NCBI GenBank assembly: GCA_018266875.1
Contig: JAFDZR010000029.1
Span: forward strand, 17,483 to 57,208
Reading direction: 5' to 3'
DNA: 39,726 nucleotides
DNA from: Bacteroidota bacterium
GTDB lineage: Bacteria > Bacteroidota > Ignavibacteria > Tepidaquicellales > Tepidaquicellaceae
The notes below the pieces were generated by a model that made no database searches, had not been told where the DNA came from, and was given only the letters and a program-made list of their open reading frames with translations. Of the stretch, positions 16,474-25,998 are shown in pieces; within the stretch, counting starts at the first letter, position 1; the number at the start of each line of letters is the position of its first letter. Both the position numbers and the translations under genes were made by a program.

Positions 16474-18525
16474 ATGAAAACAATAAAAATTTATTTATTA
16501 GTAGTTTCATATATTTTATTAATGTCATTATTAACTTTCGTCAGAGTCAAAGCTGAAATCACATCGGTATTTAATAACACAGAAATCACATCTACATATA
16601 CTTTATCTGACTTTCCGAGAAATTTACAGTTCTTTGCGAGAGATTCTCAGGATTCCGCAGAGGTAAAGTATTCCGGTTCGGTTAATTTAACCGGATATGA
16701 TTCTGTCTACATGGAAGTTTATAAAAACACATCACTCTGGAAAAGGAAGAGCTCGAAATTAATTTACACCAACGGTTTTGCTATGTTTGATCTGAGACAG
16801 AAGATCCATTCCGAACTTTCCGAATACCATTTCAAGCTGTATCTGAGATCAGGACCATCTTCTCTTCAGATCAGTAAAGCCGACAGTATTGTATGCGGTG
16901 ATTTTTACCTTATCGGCGGACAGTCCAACGCACATGCTACAGATCCACTCATGACCTATTCAAATGAATACTGCAGATCATTTGGGGTTCAGACTCCGAA
17001 TTACAACGGTTACCCTTATAATCCTTCAGACACACTCTGGGGAATTTCCAAGGCGGACGGAGCTGTCAGGACTTTCAGCGGTCCTTTTAATGTTGGTGTG
17101 TGGGGTCTCGAACTGCAGAAACTTATCAAGGAAAATTTCGGAATCCCGACCTGTATAATAAACGGAGGAGCAGCTTCATCAACTATTGAATTGAATTTAA
17201 GAAACAACAACAATCCCGCTGATTTAAATACTTTATACGGACGTCAGCTTTATAGAACTCAGAAAGCTTTATTGACTGATAAGGTGAAAGCTATTTTCTG
17301 GTTTCAGGGAGAATCAAACGGAAATGAAACATGGGTAAATTACGCACAGAATTTCCGTACCCTTTATGATCAATGGAAAGAAAATTATCCGGGATTCCGG
17401 TACACATATGTATTCCAGGTAAGACCATGCTGTTCAGCGCAGTTTGCAAGTCAGCTTCGTGAAGTTCAGAGAGAACTGCCAAATAGTTTTCAGAATCTGG
17501 ATGTAATAGCAACTGCCGGGCTTCCATATTACAGCGGCTGCCATTATCAGTACTTAGGTTATAAAAACATTGCATCCGTTGTATTCAGACCTGTAAGCAA
17601 AAGATTTTATTCTCCTGTTGATACAACGGGAATGACAGGACCAAATGTCAGATCCGTTTTTTATACAAATTCACAGAAAAATGAAATTGCAATCTTATTC
17701 AATTATTCAACTGTTTCATACTGGCCGCAGGATACACTAGGTCAGAGCATGAAGGATTATTTTTATTTAAACGGGCAGACAGGTCTTGTCTCCTACGGTT
17801 ACAAATCAGGTGATACTATAAAGCTCAGACTTACGGGTACAAGCAATGCAACGAAGCTGACTTATCTCCCGACAGTCTGGACTCATATAGATTCCGCCGT
17901 ATATCTCGGTCCATTTCTGAGAAACAGCAGGGGAGTCGGCGCTTATTCATTCTTTGAATTCCCGATCTCGGATAATCCGCTTACATATTTTAATTTTAAA
18001 GCAACAGTTGAGGGATTGTATAACATTGTATCAGGAAAGCTGAATCTCAGTGATACAGTAAGACTTTACATCAGGAATAATTTCTTCCCTTATCAGATAA
18101 AAGATTCTGCTGTCACTACACTTGATTCAATAAATTTCACATGCAGTTTTTCTTCATCAAAAATTTCTTCTGGATATTATTACTATGAAATAAAAGGCAA
18201 GAACAGCATTGAAACATGGAGCAGCAACGGAGGAACATACATAAGCGCCGGCAATGTAAACAATTACGATTTCACTGTATCAGCTTCGAGAGCCTACGGC
18301 AATAATCTGAAATATATTAACGGACTTTACTGTATTTATGGAGGTGATGTAAACTCAGACGGAAGCATTGACCTTAACGATATGTATCTTATCGATAATG
18401 ACGTGCAGAATGTCCGGATAGGTTATTACAATACAGATATAGACAGGGACAGAATTGTTGACCTCAGTGATCTTCTTGTTGCTGATAACAATGGGTATAA
18501 TTTTATAACCAAAATTGTACCGTAA
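16474..18525 (+). CDS. Secreted SGNH/sialate O-acetylesterase-like protein with dockerin-like tail
   Basis: This 683-aa protein has a signal peptide (YLLVVSYILLMSLLTF, cleavage near KA-E, residue 27), so it is exported. After an N-terminal beta region, GGQS151NAHATD is the block-I nucleophile of the sialate O-acetylesterase (SASA, SGNH) family. FWFQGESNGNE and a late GCHYQYLGY (candidate catalytic His) follow. It probably removes acetyl groups from carbohydrate. Residues from about 505 on form a beta module (VEGLYNIVSGKLNLSDT). The end has two EF-hand-like dockerin repeats, GDVNSDGSIDLNDM and DIDRDRIVDLSDLLVAD. A homologous tail closes the protein at 37.9-39.7 kb. A strong terminator follows. 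Confidence 0.85.
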   Translation: MKTIKIYLLVVSYILLMSLLTFVRVKAEITSVFNNTEITSTYTLSDFPRNLQFFARDSQDSAEVKYSGSVNLTGYDSVYMEVYKNTSLWKRKSSKLIYTNGFAMFDLRQKIHSELSEYHFKLYLRSGPSSLQISKADSIVCGDFYLIGGQSNAHATDPLMTYSNEYCRSFGVQTPNYNGYPYNPSDTLWGISKADGAVRTFSGPFNVGVWGLELQKLIKENFGIPTCIINGGAASSTIELNLRNNNNPADLNTLYGRQLYRTQKALLTDKVKAIFWFQGESNGNETWVNYAQNFRTLYDQWKENYPGFRYTYVFQVRPCCSAQFASQLREVQRELPNSFQNLDVIATAGLPYYSGCHYQYLGYKNIASVVFRPVSKRFYSPVDTTGMTGPNVRSVFYTNSQKNEIAILFNYSTVSYWPQDTLGQSMKDYFYLNGQTGLVSYGYKSGDTIKLRLTGTSNATKLTYLPTVWTHIDSAVYLGPFLRNSRGVGAYSFFEFPISDNPLTYFNFKATVEGLYNIVSGKLNLSDTVRLYIRNNFFPYQIKDSAVTTLDSINFTCSFSSSKISSGYYYYEIKGKNSIETWSSNGGTYISAGNVNNYDFTVSASRAYGNNLKYINGLYCIYGGDVNSDGSIDLNDMYLIDNDVQNVRIGYYNTDIDRDRIVDLSDLLVADNNGYNFITKIVP

Positions 18526-18560
18526 ATAAAAAAAAATTCTGAAGTATCTGATAAAATGTC

Positions 18561-18592
18561 AAATCCCGGACTTGAAATCCGGGATTTTTTTT
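18561..18592 (+). terminator. Rho-independent terminator of the esterase gene
   Basis: A perfect 10-bp stem AAATCCCGGA (18561-18570) / TCCGGGATTT (18578-18587) with a 7-nt loop runs into eight T. It lies 36 nt after the stop codon. Confidence 0.92.
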
Positions 18593-18672
18593 GTATGAAT
18601 TATGCATTAAATTTTAAACTTAATTTAATTAAATTCAGAAAAATTCTTTAAAGAAAATTAATATTAATTATC

Positions 18673-19818
18673 ATGGAAACTTTAAAAGAATCCGAAGTAA
18701 AAGTTCAGGAAGCAAAAAAAACAGAAGATTTCCTTCCTCTCAAAAGAATTGATCACCTTGAATTTTATTGCGGAAATGCCAAGCAGTCGGCTTATTATTA
18801 TCAGTATGTACTTGGATTTTCTCTTACGGGATATTCGGGACTTGAAACAGGAAACAAGGAAAAAGCCTCATATCTTCTCGAGCAGGGAAAGATAAGATTT
18901 GTTCTTTCCTCGCCTCTTAACGATACTAATTTTATAGCTGAACATCATAAAAAGCACGGAGACGGCGTCAGGGACATTGCAATAGAAGTGGATGATGCTG
19001 CGAAATCCTATTTTGAGACCACAAGCCGCGGGGCAAAGGGAGTTCTAGAACCAACGGAATTCAGGGACGGCAACGGAGTAATAATAAGATCAGCTATTCA
19101 GACATACGGAGATACCATACATTCATTTATAGAAAGAAAAAATTACAAGGGATTATTTATGCCGGGCTTTGTCAGCGCAGAGCATAAGGCAGCCAAAGGT
19201 ATCAGGGATACAGGTCTAAGATCCGTAGATCATATTGTAGGTAATGTTGAGCTCGGCACGATGAATGACTGGGTTAAATTCTATGCTCATACAATGGGTT
19301 TCAACCAGCTCATTTCTTTTGATGACAAGGATATTTCAACAGATTATACAGCGCTCATGAGCAAGGTAATGCAGAACGGAAGCGGTAAAATAAAATTCCC
19401 TATAAACGAACCTGCTAAAGGAAAGAAGAAATCCCAGATAGAGGAATATCTTGATTTTTATAAATCTGCAGGCGCTCAGCATATTGCAATGTCAACTGCA
19501 AATATTCTTGAGACAGTAACCGAACTTCAGAAAAGAGGACTTGAATTTCTTACAGTGCCTACTACTTATTACAGTGAACTCGAAGGCAGGGTCGGAACGA
19601 TAGATGAGGACATTTCAGAGCTTGCCAAACTCGGAATTCTTGTGGACAGGGATGATGACGGATATCTGCTGCAGATCTTTTCAAAACCGATTGAAGACAG
19701 ACCTACGGTTTTCTTTGAAATAATTCAGAGAAAAGGCGCAAGAAGTTTCGGTAAAGGAAATTTCAAGGCGTTGTTTGAAGCGATAGAACGTGAACAGGAA
19801 CTAAGAGGAACTTTGTAA
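18673..19818 (+). CDS. hppD: 4-hydroxyphenylpyruvate dioxygenase
   Basis: This 381-aa protein converts 4-hydroxyphenylpyruvate to homogentisate in tyrosine breakdown. It has the two vicinal-oxygen-chelate halves of the family. The N-terminal half starts at RIDHLEFYCGN and the catalytic half at SVDHIVGNVE. The Fe(II) ligands are the His of VDH, the His of AQHIAMST and the Glu of VFFEIIQR. The C-terminal helix has FGKGNFKALFEAIEREQELRG, which is highly characteristic. Length is typical of bacterial/animal-type enzymes. It stands alone with its own terminator, and no homogentisate dioxygenase is nearby. Together with hutH it points to amino-acid catabolism. Confidence 0.96.
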   Translation: METLKESEVKVQEAKKTEDFLPLKRIDHLEFYCGNAKQSAYYYQYVLGFSLTGYSGLETGNKEKASYLLEQGKIRFVLSSPLNDTNFIAEHHKKHGDGVRDIAIEVDDAAKSYFETTSRGAKGVLEPTEFRDGNGVIIRSAIQTYGDTIHSFIERKNYKGLFMPGFVSAEHKAAKGIRDTGLRSVDHIVGNVELGTMNDWVKFYAHTMGFNQLISFDDKDISTDYTALMSKVMQNGSGKIKFPINEPAKGKKKSQIEEYLDFYKSAGAQHIAMSTANILETVTELQKRGLEFLTVPTTYYSELEGRVGTIDEDISELAKLGILVDRDDDGYLLQIFSKPIEDRPTVFFEIIQRKGARSFGKGNFKALFEAIEREQELRGTL

Positions 19819-19830
19819 ATACTGATTATC

Positions 19831-19873
19831 AGGAATTAAGAATTTAAGATCAAGAATTTAGGATTAAGAATAA
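19831..19873. repeat. Short period-14 tandem repeat
   Basis: AAGAATTTAAGATC (19838-19851) is followed by AAGAATTTAGGATT (19852-19865) and a partial third copy beginning AAGAATAA. It lies between the hppD stop and its terminator. Confidence 0.6.
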
Positions 19874-19904
19874 TTTTTTCAACCTTTAAGACAATTAACA
19901 AAGT

Positions 19905-19937
19905 AAAGGGCTTATGAAAAATTCTAAGCCCTTTTTT
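19905..19937 (+). terminator. Rho-independent terminator of hppD
   Basis: A perfect 10-bp stem AAAGGGCTTA (19905-19914) / TAAGCCCTTT (19925-19934) with a 10-nt loop ends in a T-run. It lies between hppD and aspS. Confidence 0.9.
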
Positions 19938-19964
19938 TAATATAATAATTATCATAAAATATAA

Positions 19965-21746
19965 ATGAACTTCTGTAAACGGACACACAACTGCGGGGAA
20001 CTGAATATAAAAAACGAAGGTGAGAAAGTAACTCTGAACGGGTGGGTATCAAAGACGCGTGATCTCGGCGGTCTTTTTTTTATCGATCTCCGTGACAGAT
20101 ACGGAATTACACAGCTTAAAGTGCTTCCCGAAAATAAAGAAGTTTACGATATAGCTTTAAGACTCGGACAGGAATTCGTGATCTCGGCTTCGGGCAATGT
20201 GATTAAAAGAGAAAGCATCAATAAAAATATTCCTACAGGAGAAATTGAGATCGAAGTGAATGAAATAGAGATCCTGAATGAATCCGAAATTCCTCCGTTT
20301 GTAATTGAAGATGATGTAAAAGCCGCTGATGATCTCAGACTTAAATACAGATATCTTGATCTCAGAAGAAAGATACTTTCCGATAATTTAATCTTAAGGA
20401 ACTGGGTATATCAGATCGTTCATAAGTATTTTGAAAAACATGATTTTGTTGAAGTTGAAACTCCCGTACTTATGAAGTCAACTCCTGAAGGAGCCAGGGA
20501 TTACCTTGTCCCGTCTAGAGTTCACAACGGTAAATTCTACGCGCTTCCCCAGTCGCCTCAGCTGTATAAACAAATTCTCATGGTATCAGGTCTTGACAGA
20601 TATGTTCAGATATGCAAATGCTTCAGGGATGAAGACCTTAGAGCTGACAGGCAGCCGGAATTCACGCAGATCGATCTTGAGATGAGTTTTGTGGATCAGA
20701 ATGATGTGTTTGAAATTCTTGAAGGAATGTTCTTTGAAATATGGAAAGACATAAAAGGTATAGAACTTCCCGCCGGTTTCAGGAGAATGACATATGATGA
20801 GGCAATGAATAAATACGGTTCGGATAAACCTGATCTGAGAATAAAAGGCGGAATGGAAATTGAAAATATTTCTGAACTGGTCAAAGGATCGGATTTTAAG
20901 GTCTTCTCCGATGCGGCGGCTTCAGGCGGTATAGTAGCCGGCATAAAATTACAATCGAAAGAGGTTACAAGAAAAATCATTGACGGCTTGACGGAGTTTG
21001 TTAAAAAATCAGGATTCGGAGGACTCGGATATCTGAAATTCAATGAAGACGGGACTGTTCAGTCTCCTATTGTAAAATTCCTGAATGAAGAAATTACAAA
21101 TAACATTAAGTCCACATTCAGCTGCGCAGGCGGCGATACAGTATTTATTTTAAGCGGTGAAAAAATGAAGGTCCTTCAGACTCTGGGTCAGCTCAGACTG
21201 AGACTTGCGGAGGATTTCGATCTGATCGACGAGACAAGATATGAATTTTTGTGGGTAATTGATTTTCCTCTTTTCAGATATGAAGAAGAGGAAAAAAGAT
21301 TCTATGCTGAGCATCATGTATTTACAATGCCAAAGGATGAATATTTAAAATTTCTTGACAGCAGCGATAAGGATGAAATAGAAAGTATAAGAGCCAACTG
21401 TTATGATCTTGTTTTAAACGGACATGAAATTACAAGCGGGAGTATCAGGATACACAAGCCTGAAATTCAGAAAAAAGTTTTTTCGATAATCGGTCTTACG
21501 GATGAGGAAGCTAAAATGAAATTCGGATTTATTCTCGAAGCCTTTAAATACGGCGCGCCTCCTCACGGCGGAGCCGCTGTGGGTTTTGACAGGGTCATTG
21601 CAATACTCTGCGGACTGAAATCAATTAATGATACAATTGCATTCCCGAAAACACTCAAGGCATCTTCGCTTATGGATGAGTGCCCGAGCGAAGTTGCAAC
21701 AGTGCAGCTTGATGAACTCGGAATCGAATTAAAGAAAAAGAAATAA
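19965..21746 (+). CDS. aspS: Aspartyl-tRNA synthetase (bacterial type)
   Basis: This 593-aa class II synthetase charges tRNA with Asp. The N-terminal OB-fold anticodon domain (about 1-110) has NGWVSKTRDLGGLFFIDLRD. The catalytic core has motif 2 FRDEDLRADRQPEFTQID, the bacterial GAD insertion (about 300-420), and motif 3 GAPPHGGAAVGFDRVIA, with the flipping-loop-adjacent IAFPKTLKA. The GAD insertion and length show the bacterial rather than the archaeal type. It has no obvious operon partner and begins 30 nt after the hppD terminator. Confidence 0.97.
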   Translation: MNFCKRTHNCGELNIKNEGEKVTLNGWVSKTRDLGGLFFIDLRDRYGITQLKVLPENKEVYDIALRLGQEFVISASGNVIKRESINKNIPTGEIEIEVNEIEILNESEIPPFVIEDDVKAADDLRLKYRYLDLRRKILSDNLILRNWVYQIVHKYFEKHDFVEVETPVLMKSTPEGARDYLVPSRVHNGKFYALPQSPQLYKQILMVSGLDRYVQICKCFRDEDLRADRQPEFTQIDLEMSFVDQNDVFEILEGMFFEIWKDIKGIELPAGFRRMTYDEAMNKYGSDKPDLRIKGGMEIENISELVKGSDFKVFSDAAASGGIVAGIKLQSKEVTRKIIDGLTEFVKKSGFGGLGYLKFNEDGTVQSPIVKFLNEEITNNIKSTFSCAGGDTVFILSGEKMKVLQTLGQLRLRLAEDFDLIDETRYEFLWVIDFPLFRYEEEEKRFYAEHHVFTMPKDEYLKFLDSSDKDEIESIRANCYDLVLNGHEITSGSIRIHKPEIQKKVFSIIGLTDEEAKMKFGFILEAFKYGAPPHGGAAVGFDRVIAILCGLKSINDTIAFPKTLKASSLMDECPSEVATVQLDELGIELKKKK

Positions 21747-21973
21747 TGAATATTAAATAATCAGTATTTCCCGGCAGTGTTTTTCTTTTACAAAAAATGA
21801 CAGGCGGAAACACATTCTTATAATTTTTAATTGCCGGTTACATTAAGGAAAATTACATACAGAACGTTCATTCAGATCACCGGCAGAGTTTAGGTATTAC
21901 ATTTCAGTGCAATAAAATTTTTCAGCGTCAGCATTTTCAATGATTTATAAATTATTATAGATTATTTATTTCT

Positions 21974-24900
21974 ATGCATTCCATCAAGGATATGTTTTTT
22001 TCAGGATTATCAATAGAGGACGGACTGTCCAACAGTTCAGTGAACTGGATCATCCAGGACATGATGGGTTTTATGTGGTTCGGCACACAGGACGGGCTCA
22101 ACAGATATGACGGATATGATTTTAAAGTTTACAGACATGACGGACAAAAGAAAAATACCATCAGCAACAATGTGATAAATATTATTTCCGAGGACAGAAA
22201 AGGAATCCTCTGGATAGGAACCAACAATGGATTGAATATTTATGACAGGAATAAGGAATGTTTTTTACAGTTTCAGCCGGAGCTTTTCAATTCAGTTTCA
22301 AATTCAAACATTATAAAAACGGTATTCGAAGATGATAAGGGAAATCTTTGGATCGGTTCATACGGCGGCGGACTGGTATGTCTGGACGTGAACAGAAAAC
22401 TGAAAAAGATTTTCAGGCACAGTAAAAAAGATAAGGATTCAATAAGCGGCGACAGAATATCTTCTGTTATTCAGGACGGCAGCGGAAATTTATGGGTTGG
22501 TACTTGGGGAAGAGGTGTTAACCGTTATGATATTAAGAGTAAAAAATTTACAAGATATATGAACGACCCCGGAGATGAGAACAGTCTTTCTGAGAACAAG
22601 GTGGACTCTGTTTTCTGTGACAGTTCGGGAGTGATATGGGTTGGCACAACAAACGGTCTAAACAGATTTGATGAAGAGAGAAACGGATTTATCCGTTTTT
22701 CCCCGGATGCTGCGGATGAATATTCCCTGAGCAACCGTCTTGTCTCTAAAATGTGCAGTGATGATTCCGGGAATCTCTGGATCGGAACAAAAGAGGGAAG
22801 CCTTAATTATTATGATAAAGGCATAAACAAATTTTTCCATATCCCCGATGATAAAGAAAATCCTCACAGTCTCGGAAATAAATCTGTACTTCACATTTAT
22901 AATGACCGCTCCGGCATACTCTGGGTCGGTACGTTCGGCTCAGGTCTTAGGATCTGCAGGAACCGTTCGAAAAATTTCAATCATTATTTTGAAAAAATTT
23001 CAGATCCAAAAAGTCTCTGCAGCAATAAAGTAACATGCTTTTCGGAAGACGATTCAGGAAATATCTGGATCGGGACTGTTGATAACGGTTTTGCAGAGTT
23101 AAACAGGATGGATAATGAATTTAACTGTTATGCAAATACTGACAAAACCTCGTATCCGTTTCTTAAGGAAATCATCAACAGCATTGCAACAGGTAAAGAT
23201 GGAATTATATGGATTGGAACATCCGGCTCGGGACTTGTGAAATTTAATACTGTGAATTCGGAATTCGTCTGCTACAGTTCCAAAAGAAAAGATGATAATA
23301 CAAAAAATAATCTTTATGTGTTTTCAGTTTACATGGATGAAAATGGAATGATATGGTACGGTACGGCAGGTAAGGGCTTATACATGTTTGATCCTGTCAG
23401 TGAGAAATTACAGATGTTCAGCATAAATAAAGATGACATGAATGATGACAGTGATAAACGGATAAGAAAAATCATTTCTGATGACAAAGACACGCTTATT
23501 CTCGGATCATCAAACGGCGGAATGCTGTTATTTGATAAGGTTAAAAAGAAATTCACTCAGTACAGAAATGATCCCGGTAATGATAACAGTCTCAGCAGCA
23601 ACTTTACAACTGATATACTGAAGGACTCTAAGGGAAATATATGGGTAGGTACTCTGGAATACGGAATAAATAAATTTGATCCGGCGAATAAAATTTTTAA
23701 AAGATATTCAACTTCGGACGGTCTTCCCAATAATACCATTAACGGCATACTTGAGGATGAAAAGGGGAATATCTGGATCAGTTCGAACAACGGATTATCA
23801 AAGCTCGATCCTTATTCAGGTAAGATTAAAAATTACGATGCGCATGACGGACTGCAGAGCAACGAATTCAATCCATGGGCTTGCATAAAATTAAAAAGCG
23901 GTGAACTTGTATTCGGAGGTATAAACGGTTTCAATATTTTTAAAGCCGGGGATATAAATGATAATGAGCATATTCCGGAGATAGTGATCACTGATTTCAA
24001 GATCTTTAATGAGGAAGTTAAATTCAATGAGAAGAGCGGTATTCTGAATAAGTCAGTAACTGTTACGGATGAAATTGATCTGACCTACAGGGAAAGCGTT
24101 TTTTCCTTTGAGTTTTCTGCGCTTGATTTCAACATCCCGGGCAAAAACAAATATGCGTACATGATGAAGGGTTTTGATAAAAGCTGGATAAATTCAGGCA
24201 ACAGAAGATTCGCAACTTATACAAATCTTGATGCCGGAGAATATGAATTTACCGTGATCGGTTCAAATAATGACGGCATCTGGAACAGAAAAGGAAGATC
24301 CGTCAAAATTAATATTTCTCCTCCGTTCTGGAAAACGCTGTGGTTCAAATCCCTGAGCACTTTGTCGCTTCTTGCAGCTTCCGGAAGCGTGTATCAGAGC
24401 AAAATAAACCGTCTCAGGAAAGAAAGGAAAGCTCAGGAAGAATTCACAAGAAAACTTATTGACACTCAGGAAAATGAAAGAAAAAGGATCGCAGGCGAAC
24501 TTCATGACAGCATCGGTCAGGACCTACTTATTTCAAAAAACAAGCTTCAGATAAGCATGAATAATCCTGATGATAATCCTGCTGTTATTAAAAATATAAA
24601 TGAAGTCTCGGATGTCATTTCAGATGCTTTAAAAAATATACGGGAGATATCATATTCTCTCCATCCTTATCAGATTGAAAGACTGGGATTATCGAAAGCA
24701 ATAGGTTCAATAATTGAAAGACTGAAAGGAATCGTTGAAATTAAATTCATTACCAATATAGATGATATTGACAATATTCTGCTTCCCGATTCCGAGATAA
24801 GTGTTTACAGGATATTACAGGAATGTCTAAATAATATTGTAAGACATTCAAAAGCCGGTGAAGTGATACTTAATGTAAGCAGAGGGGAGAACATGATATC

Positions 24901-25078
24901 AATTCTGATTGGAGATGACGGGATAGGTTTTGATCTGCAAAAAATCAATTCCGATAAGGGAAAATACGGATTTGGAATTCAGGGAATGAAAGAAAGGATC
25001 AGACTGATTAACGGAGAAATGAATATTGAATCAAATCCCGGTGAAGGGACGGTTATGAATTTTAAAATTCCATATTAA
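21974..25078 (+). CDS. Hybrid propeller sensor histidine kinase (Reg_prop, Y_Y_Y, HisKA_3)
   Basis: This 1034-aa protein opens directly with the first propeller blade (LSIEDGLSNSSVNWI, GFMWFGTQDGLNRYDG). About fourteen Reg_prop repeats follow (the GNLWIG/GIIWIGT signature recurs to about residue 620), forming two seven-bladed propellers, then a Y_Y_Y domain (about 685-785). One hydrophobic segment (about 790-810) comes next, and a NarL-type kinase with His844 in RIAGELHDSIGQDLL, then a HATPase (LQECLNNIVRHSKA, IGDDGIGFDL, YGFGIQGMKERI). The usual signal peptide is absent: an in-frame TGA at 21941 blocks any useful upstream extension. The paired regulator gene starts 107 nt downstream. The signal is unknown; carbohydrate sensing is common for such kinases. 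Confidence 0.92.
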   Translation: MHSIKDMFFSGLSIEDGLSNSSVNWIIQDMMGFMWFGTQDGLNRYDGYDFKVYRHDGQKKNTISNNVINIISEDRKGILWIGTNNGLNIYDRNKECFLQFQPELFNSVSNSNIIKTVFEDDKGNLWIGSYGGGLVCLDVNRKLKKIFRHSKKDKDSISGDRISSVIQDGSGNLWVGTWGRGVNRYDIKSKKFTRYMNDPGDENSLSENKVDSVFCDSSGVIWVGTTNGLNRFDEERNGFIRFSPDAADEYSLSNRLVSKMCSDDSGNLWIGTKEGSLNYYDKGINKFFHIPDDKENPHSLGNKSVLHIYNDRSGILWVGTFGSGLRICRNRSKNFNHYFEKISDPKSLCSNKVTCFSEDDSGNIWIGTVDNGFAELNRMDNEFNCYANTDKTSYPFLKEIINSIATGKDGIIWIGTSGSGLVKFNTVNSEFVCYSSKRKDDNTKNNLYVFSVYMDENGMIWYGTAGKGLYMFDPVSEKLQMFSINKDDMNDDSDKRIRKIISDDKDTLILGSSNGGMLLFDKVKKKFTQYRNDPGNDNSLSSNFTTDILKDSKGNIWVGTLEYGINKFDPANKIFKRYSTSDGLPNNTINGILEDEKGNIWISSNNGLSKLDPYSGKIKNYDAHDGLQSNEFNPWACIKLKSGELVFGGINGFNIFKAGDINDNEHIPEIVITDFKIFNEEVKFNEKSGILNKSVTVTDEIDLTYRESVFSFEFSALDFNIPGKNKYAYMMKGFDKSWINSGNRRFATYTNLDAGEYEFTVIGSNNDGIWNRKGRSVKINISPPFWKTLWFKSLSTLSLLAASGSVYQSKINRLRKERKAQEEFTRKLIDTQENERKRIAGELHDSIGQDLLISKNKLQISMNNPDDNPAVIKNINEVSDVISDALKNIREISYSLHPYQIERLGLSKAIGSIIERLKGIVEIKFITNIDDIDNILLPDSEISVYRILQECLNNIVRHSKAGEVILNVSRGENMISILIGDDGIGFDLQKINSDKGKYGFGIQGMKERIRLINGEMNIESNPGEGTVMNFKIPY

Positions 25079-25185
25079 ACTTGGATGAAACAGTTGTATC
25101 GCCTTTACCAAAATAAACAATTGAACAAAAGAACAATCTTAAGTATTTTGATATACTTACTTTATAACTCATCATTCCGTGAAAT

Positions 25186-25842
25186 ATGGACAAGAAGCTT
25201 GAAATAATTATTGCCGATGATCATCCGATATTCAGGAACGGATTAAAACAGATTATAGAATCTGATAAAAATATCATTATAAAAGGAGAATGTGACAACG
25301 GACAGAAAGCTCTGGAATTGATAGAAGAACATTCACCGGACATTGCGCTGCTTGATATTGATATGCCGAAAATGACAGGACTTGAGGTTCTGAGGAATTT
25401 AAAAGACAGCGCCACAAAAATCATCTTTCTGACAATGTATGCAGAGGAGGATATTTTTGATGAAGCGATGAATCTCGGAGTAAAGGGTTATGTCCTGAAA
25501 GACAGCGCAGTCAACGATATTTTGAAATGTATATGGTCTGTCTGGGAAGATAATTATTTTATAAGTCCGTCAGTGTCAAATTTTGCCGTTAAGAGAAGAA
25601 AGAGACTTAATGAACTTAAAAGCAACACGCCTTCGCTTGAAAATCTAACCCGGACAGAAAAGAAAATTCTAAAATTCATTTCTGAAAATAAAACGAGTAA
25701 GGAAATAGCAAGAGACCTGTTCCTGAGTCCCAGAACAATAGAAAATCACAGATCAAATATAAGCAGTAAGCTCAATCTCAAAGGAAGCCACAGCCTTATA
25801 AAATTTGCTATAGAAAACAAATCAGCGCTGACTGATCTCTGA
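25186..25842 (+). CDS. NarL/FixJ-family response regulator
   Basis: This 218-aa protein has an N-terminal receiver domain with the acidic pair A10-DDH, phospho-acceptor Asp57 in LLDIDMP and the conserved Lys in GYVLKDS. The C-terminal LuxR-type helix-turn-helix has LTRTEKKILKFISENKTSKEIA and LSPRTIENHRSNI. It is the natural partner of the propeller kinase encoded 107 nt upstream, since HisKA_3 kinases pair with NarL-type regulators. It is a DNA-binding transcription regulator in the cytoplasm; its target genes are unknown. Confidence 0.95.
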   Translation: MDKKLEIIIADDHPIFRNGLKQIIESDKNIIIKGECDNGQKALELIEEHSPDIALLDIDMPKMTGLEVLRNLKDSATKIIFLTMYAEEDIFDEAMNLGVKGYVLKDSAVNDILKCIWSVWEDNYFISPSVSNFAVKRRKRLNELKSNTPSLENLTRTEKKILKFISENKTSKEIARDLFLSPRTIENHRSNISSKLNLKGSHSLIKFAIENKSALTDL

Positions 25843-25984
25843 ACCGGTCCGGAAACAGTTCATGTGGACATATCTTTTTTCATGTCATATTTCCAAAAAA
25901 AATATAAATTTATTGATTTATTTAAAATTTTATATGTGTTATCTTGGTTATCCATAGTGTTAAATTTTAAAAAAATAAATATCA

Positions 25985-25991
25985 AAAGGAG
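25985..25991 (+). promoter_or_regulatory. Ribosome binding site fixing the ahcY TTG start
   Basis: AAAGGAG lies 7 nt before TTG 25999. It overrides the longer frame that opens at GTG 25864, whose extra 45 residues are Phe/Lys/Ile-rich with no homology-like motif. Confidence 0.8.
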
Positions 25992-25998
25992 ATATAAT

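Noticed and set aside
25843..25984. A possible SAH riboswitch ahead of ahcY
   Set aside because: The leader is A/T-rich with no G+C-rich conserved core or clear nested helices; nothing supports a riboswitch.
25864..25998. Extension of ahcY to the GTG at 25864
   Set aside because: The AAAGGAG box and the family N-terminus fix the TTG at 25999; the extra 45 residues are low-complexity and unlike the family.
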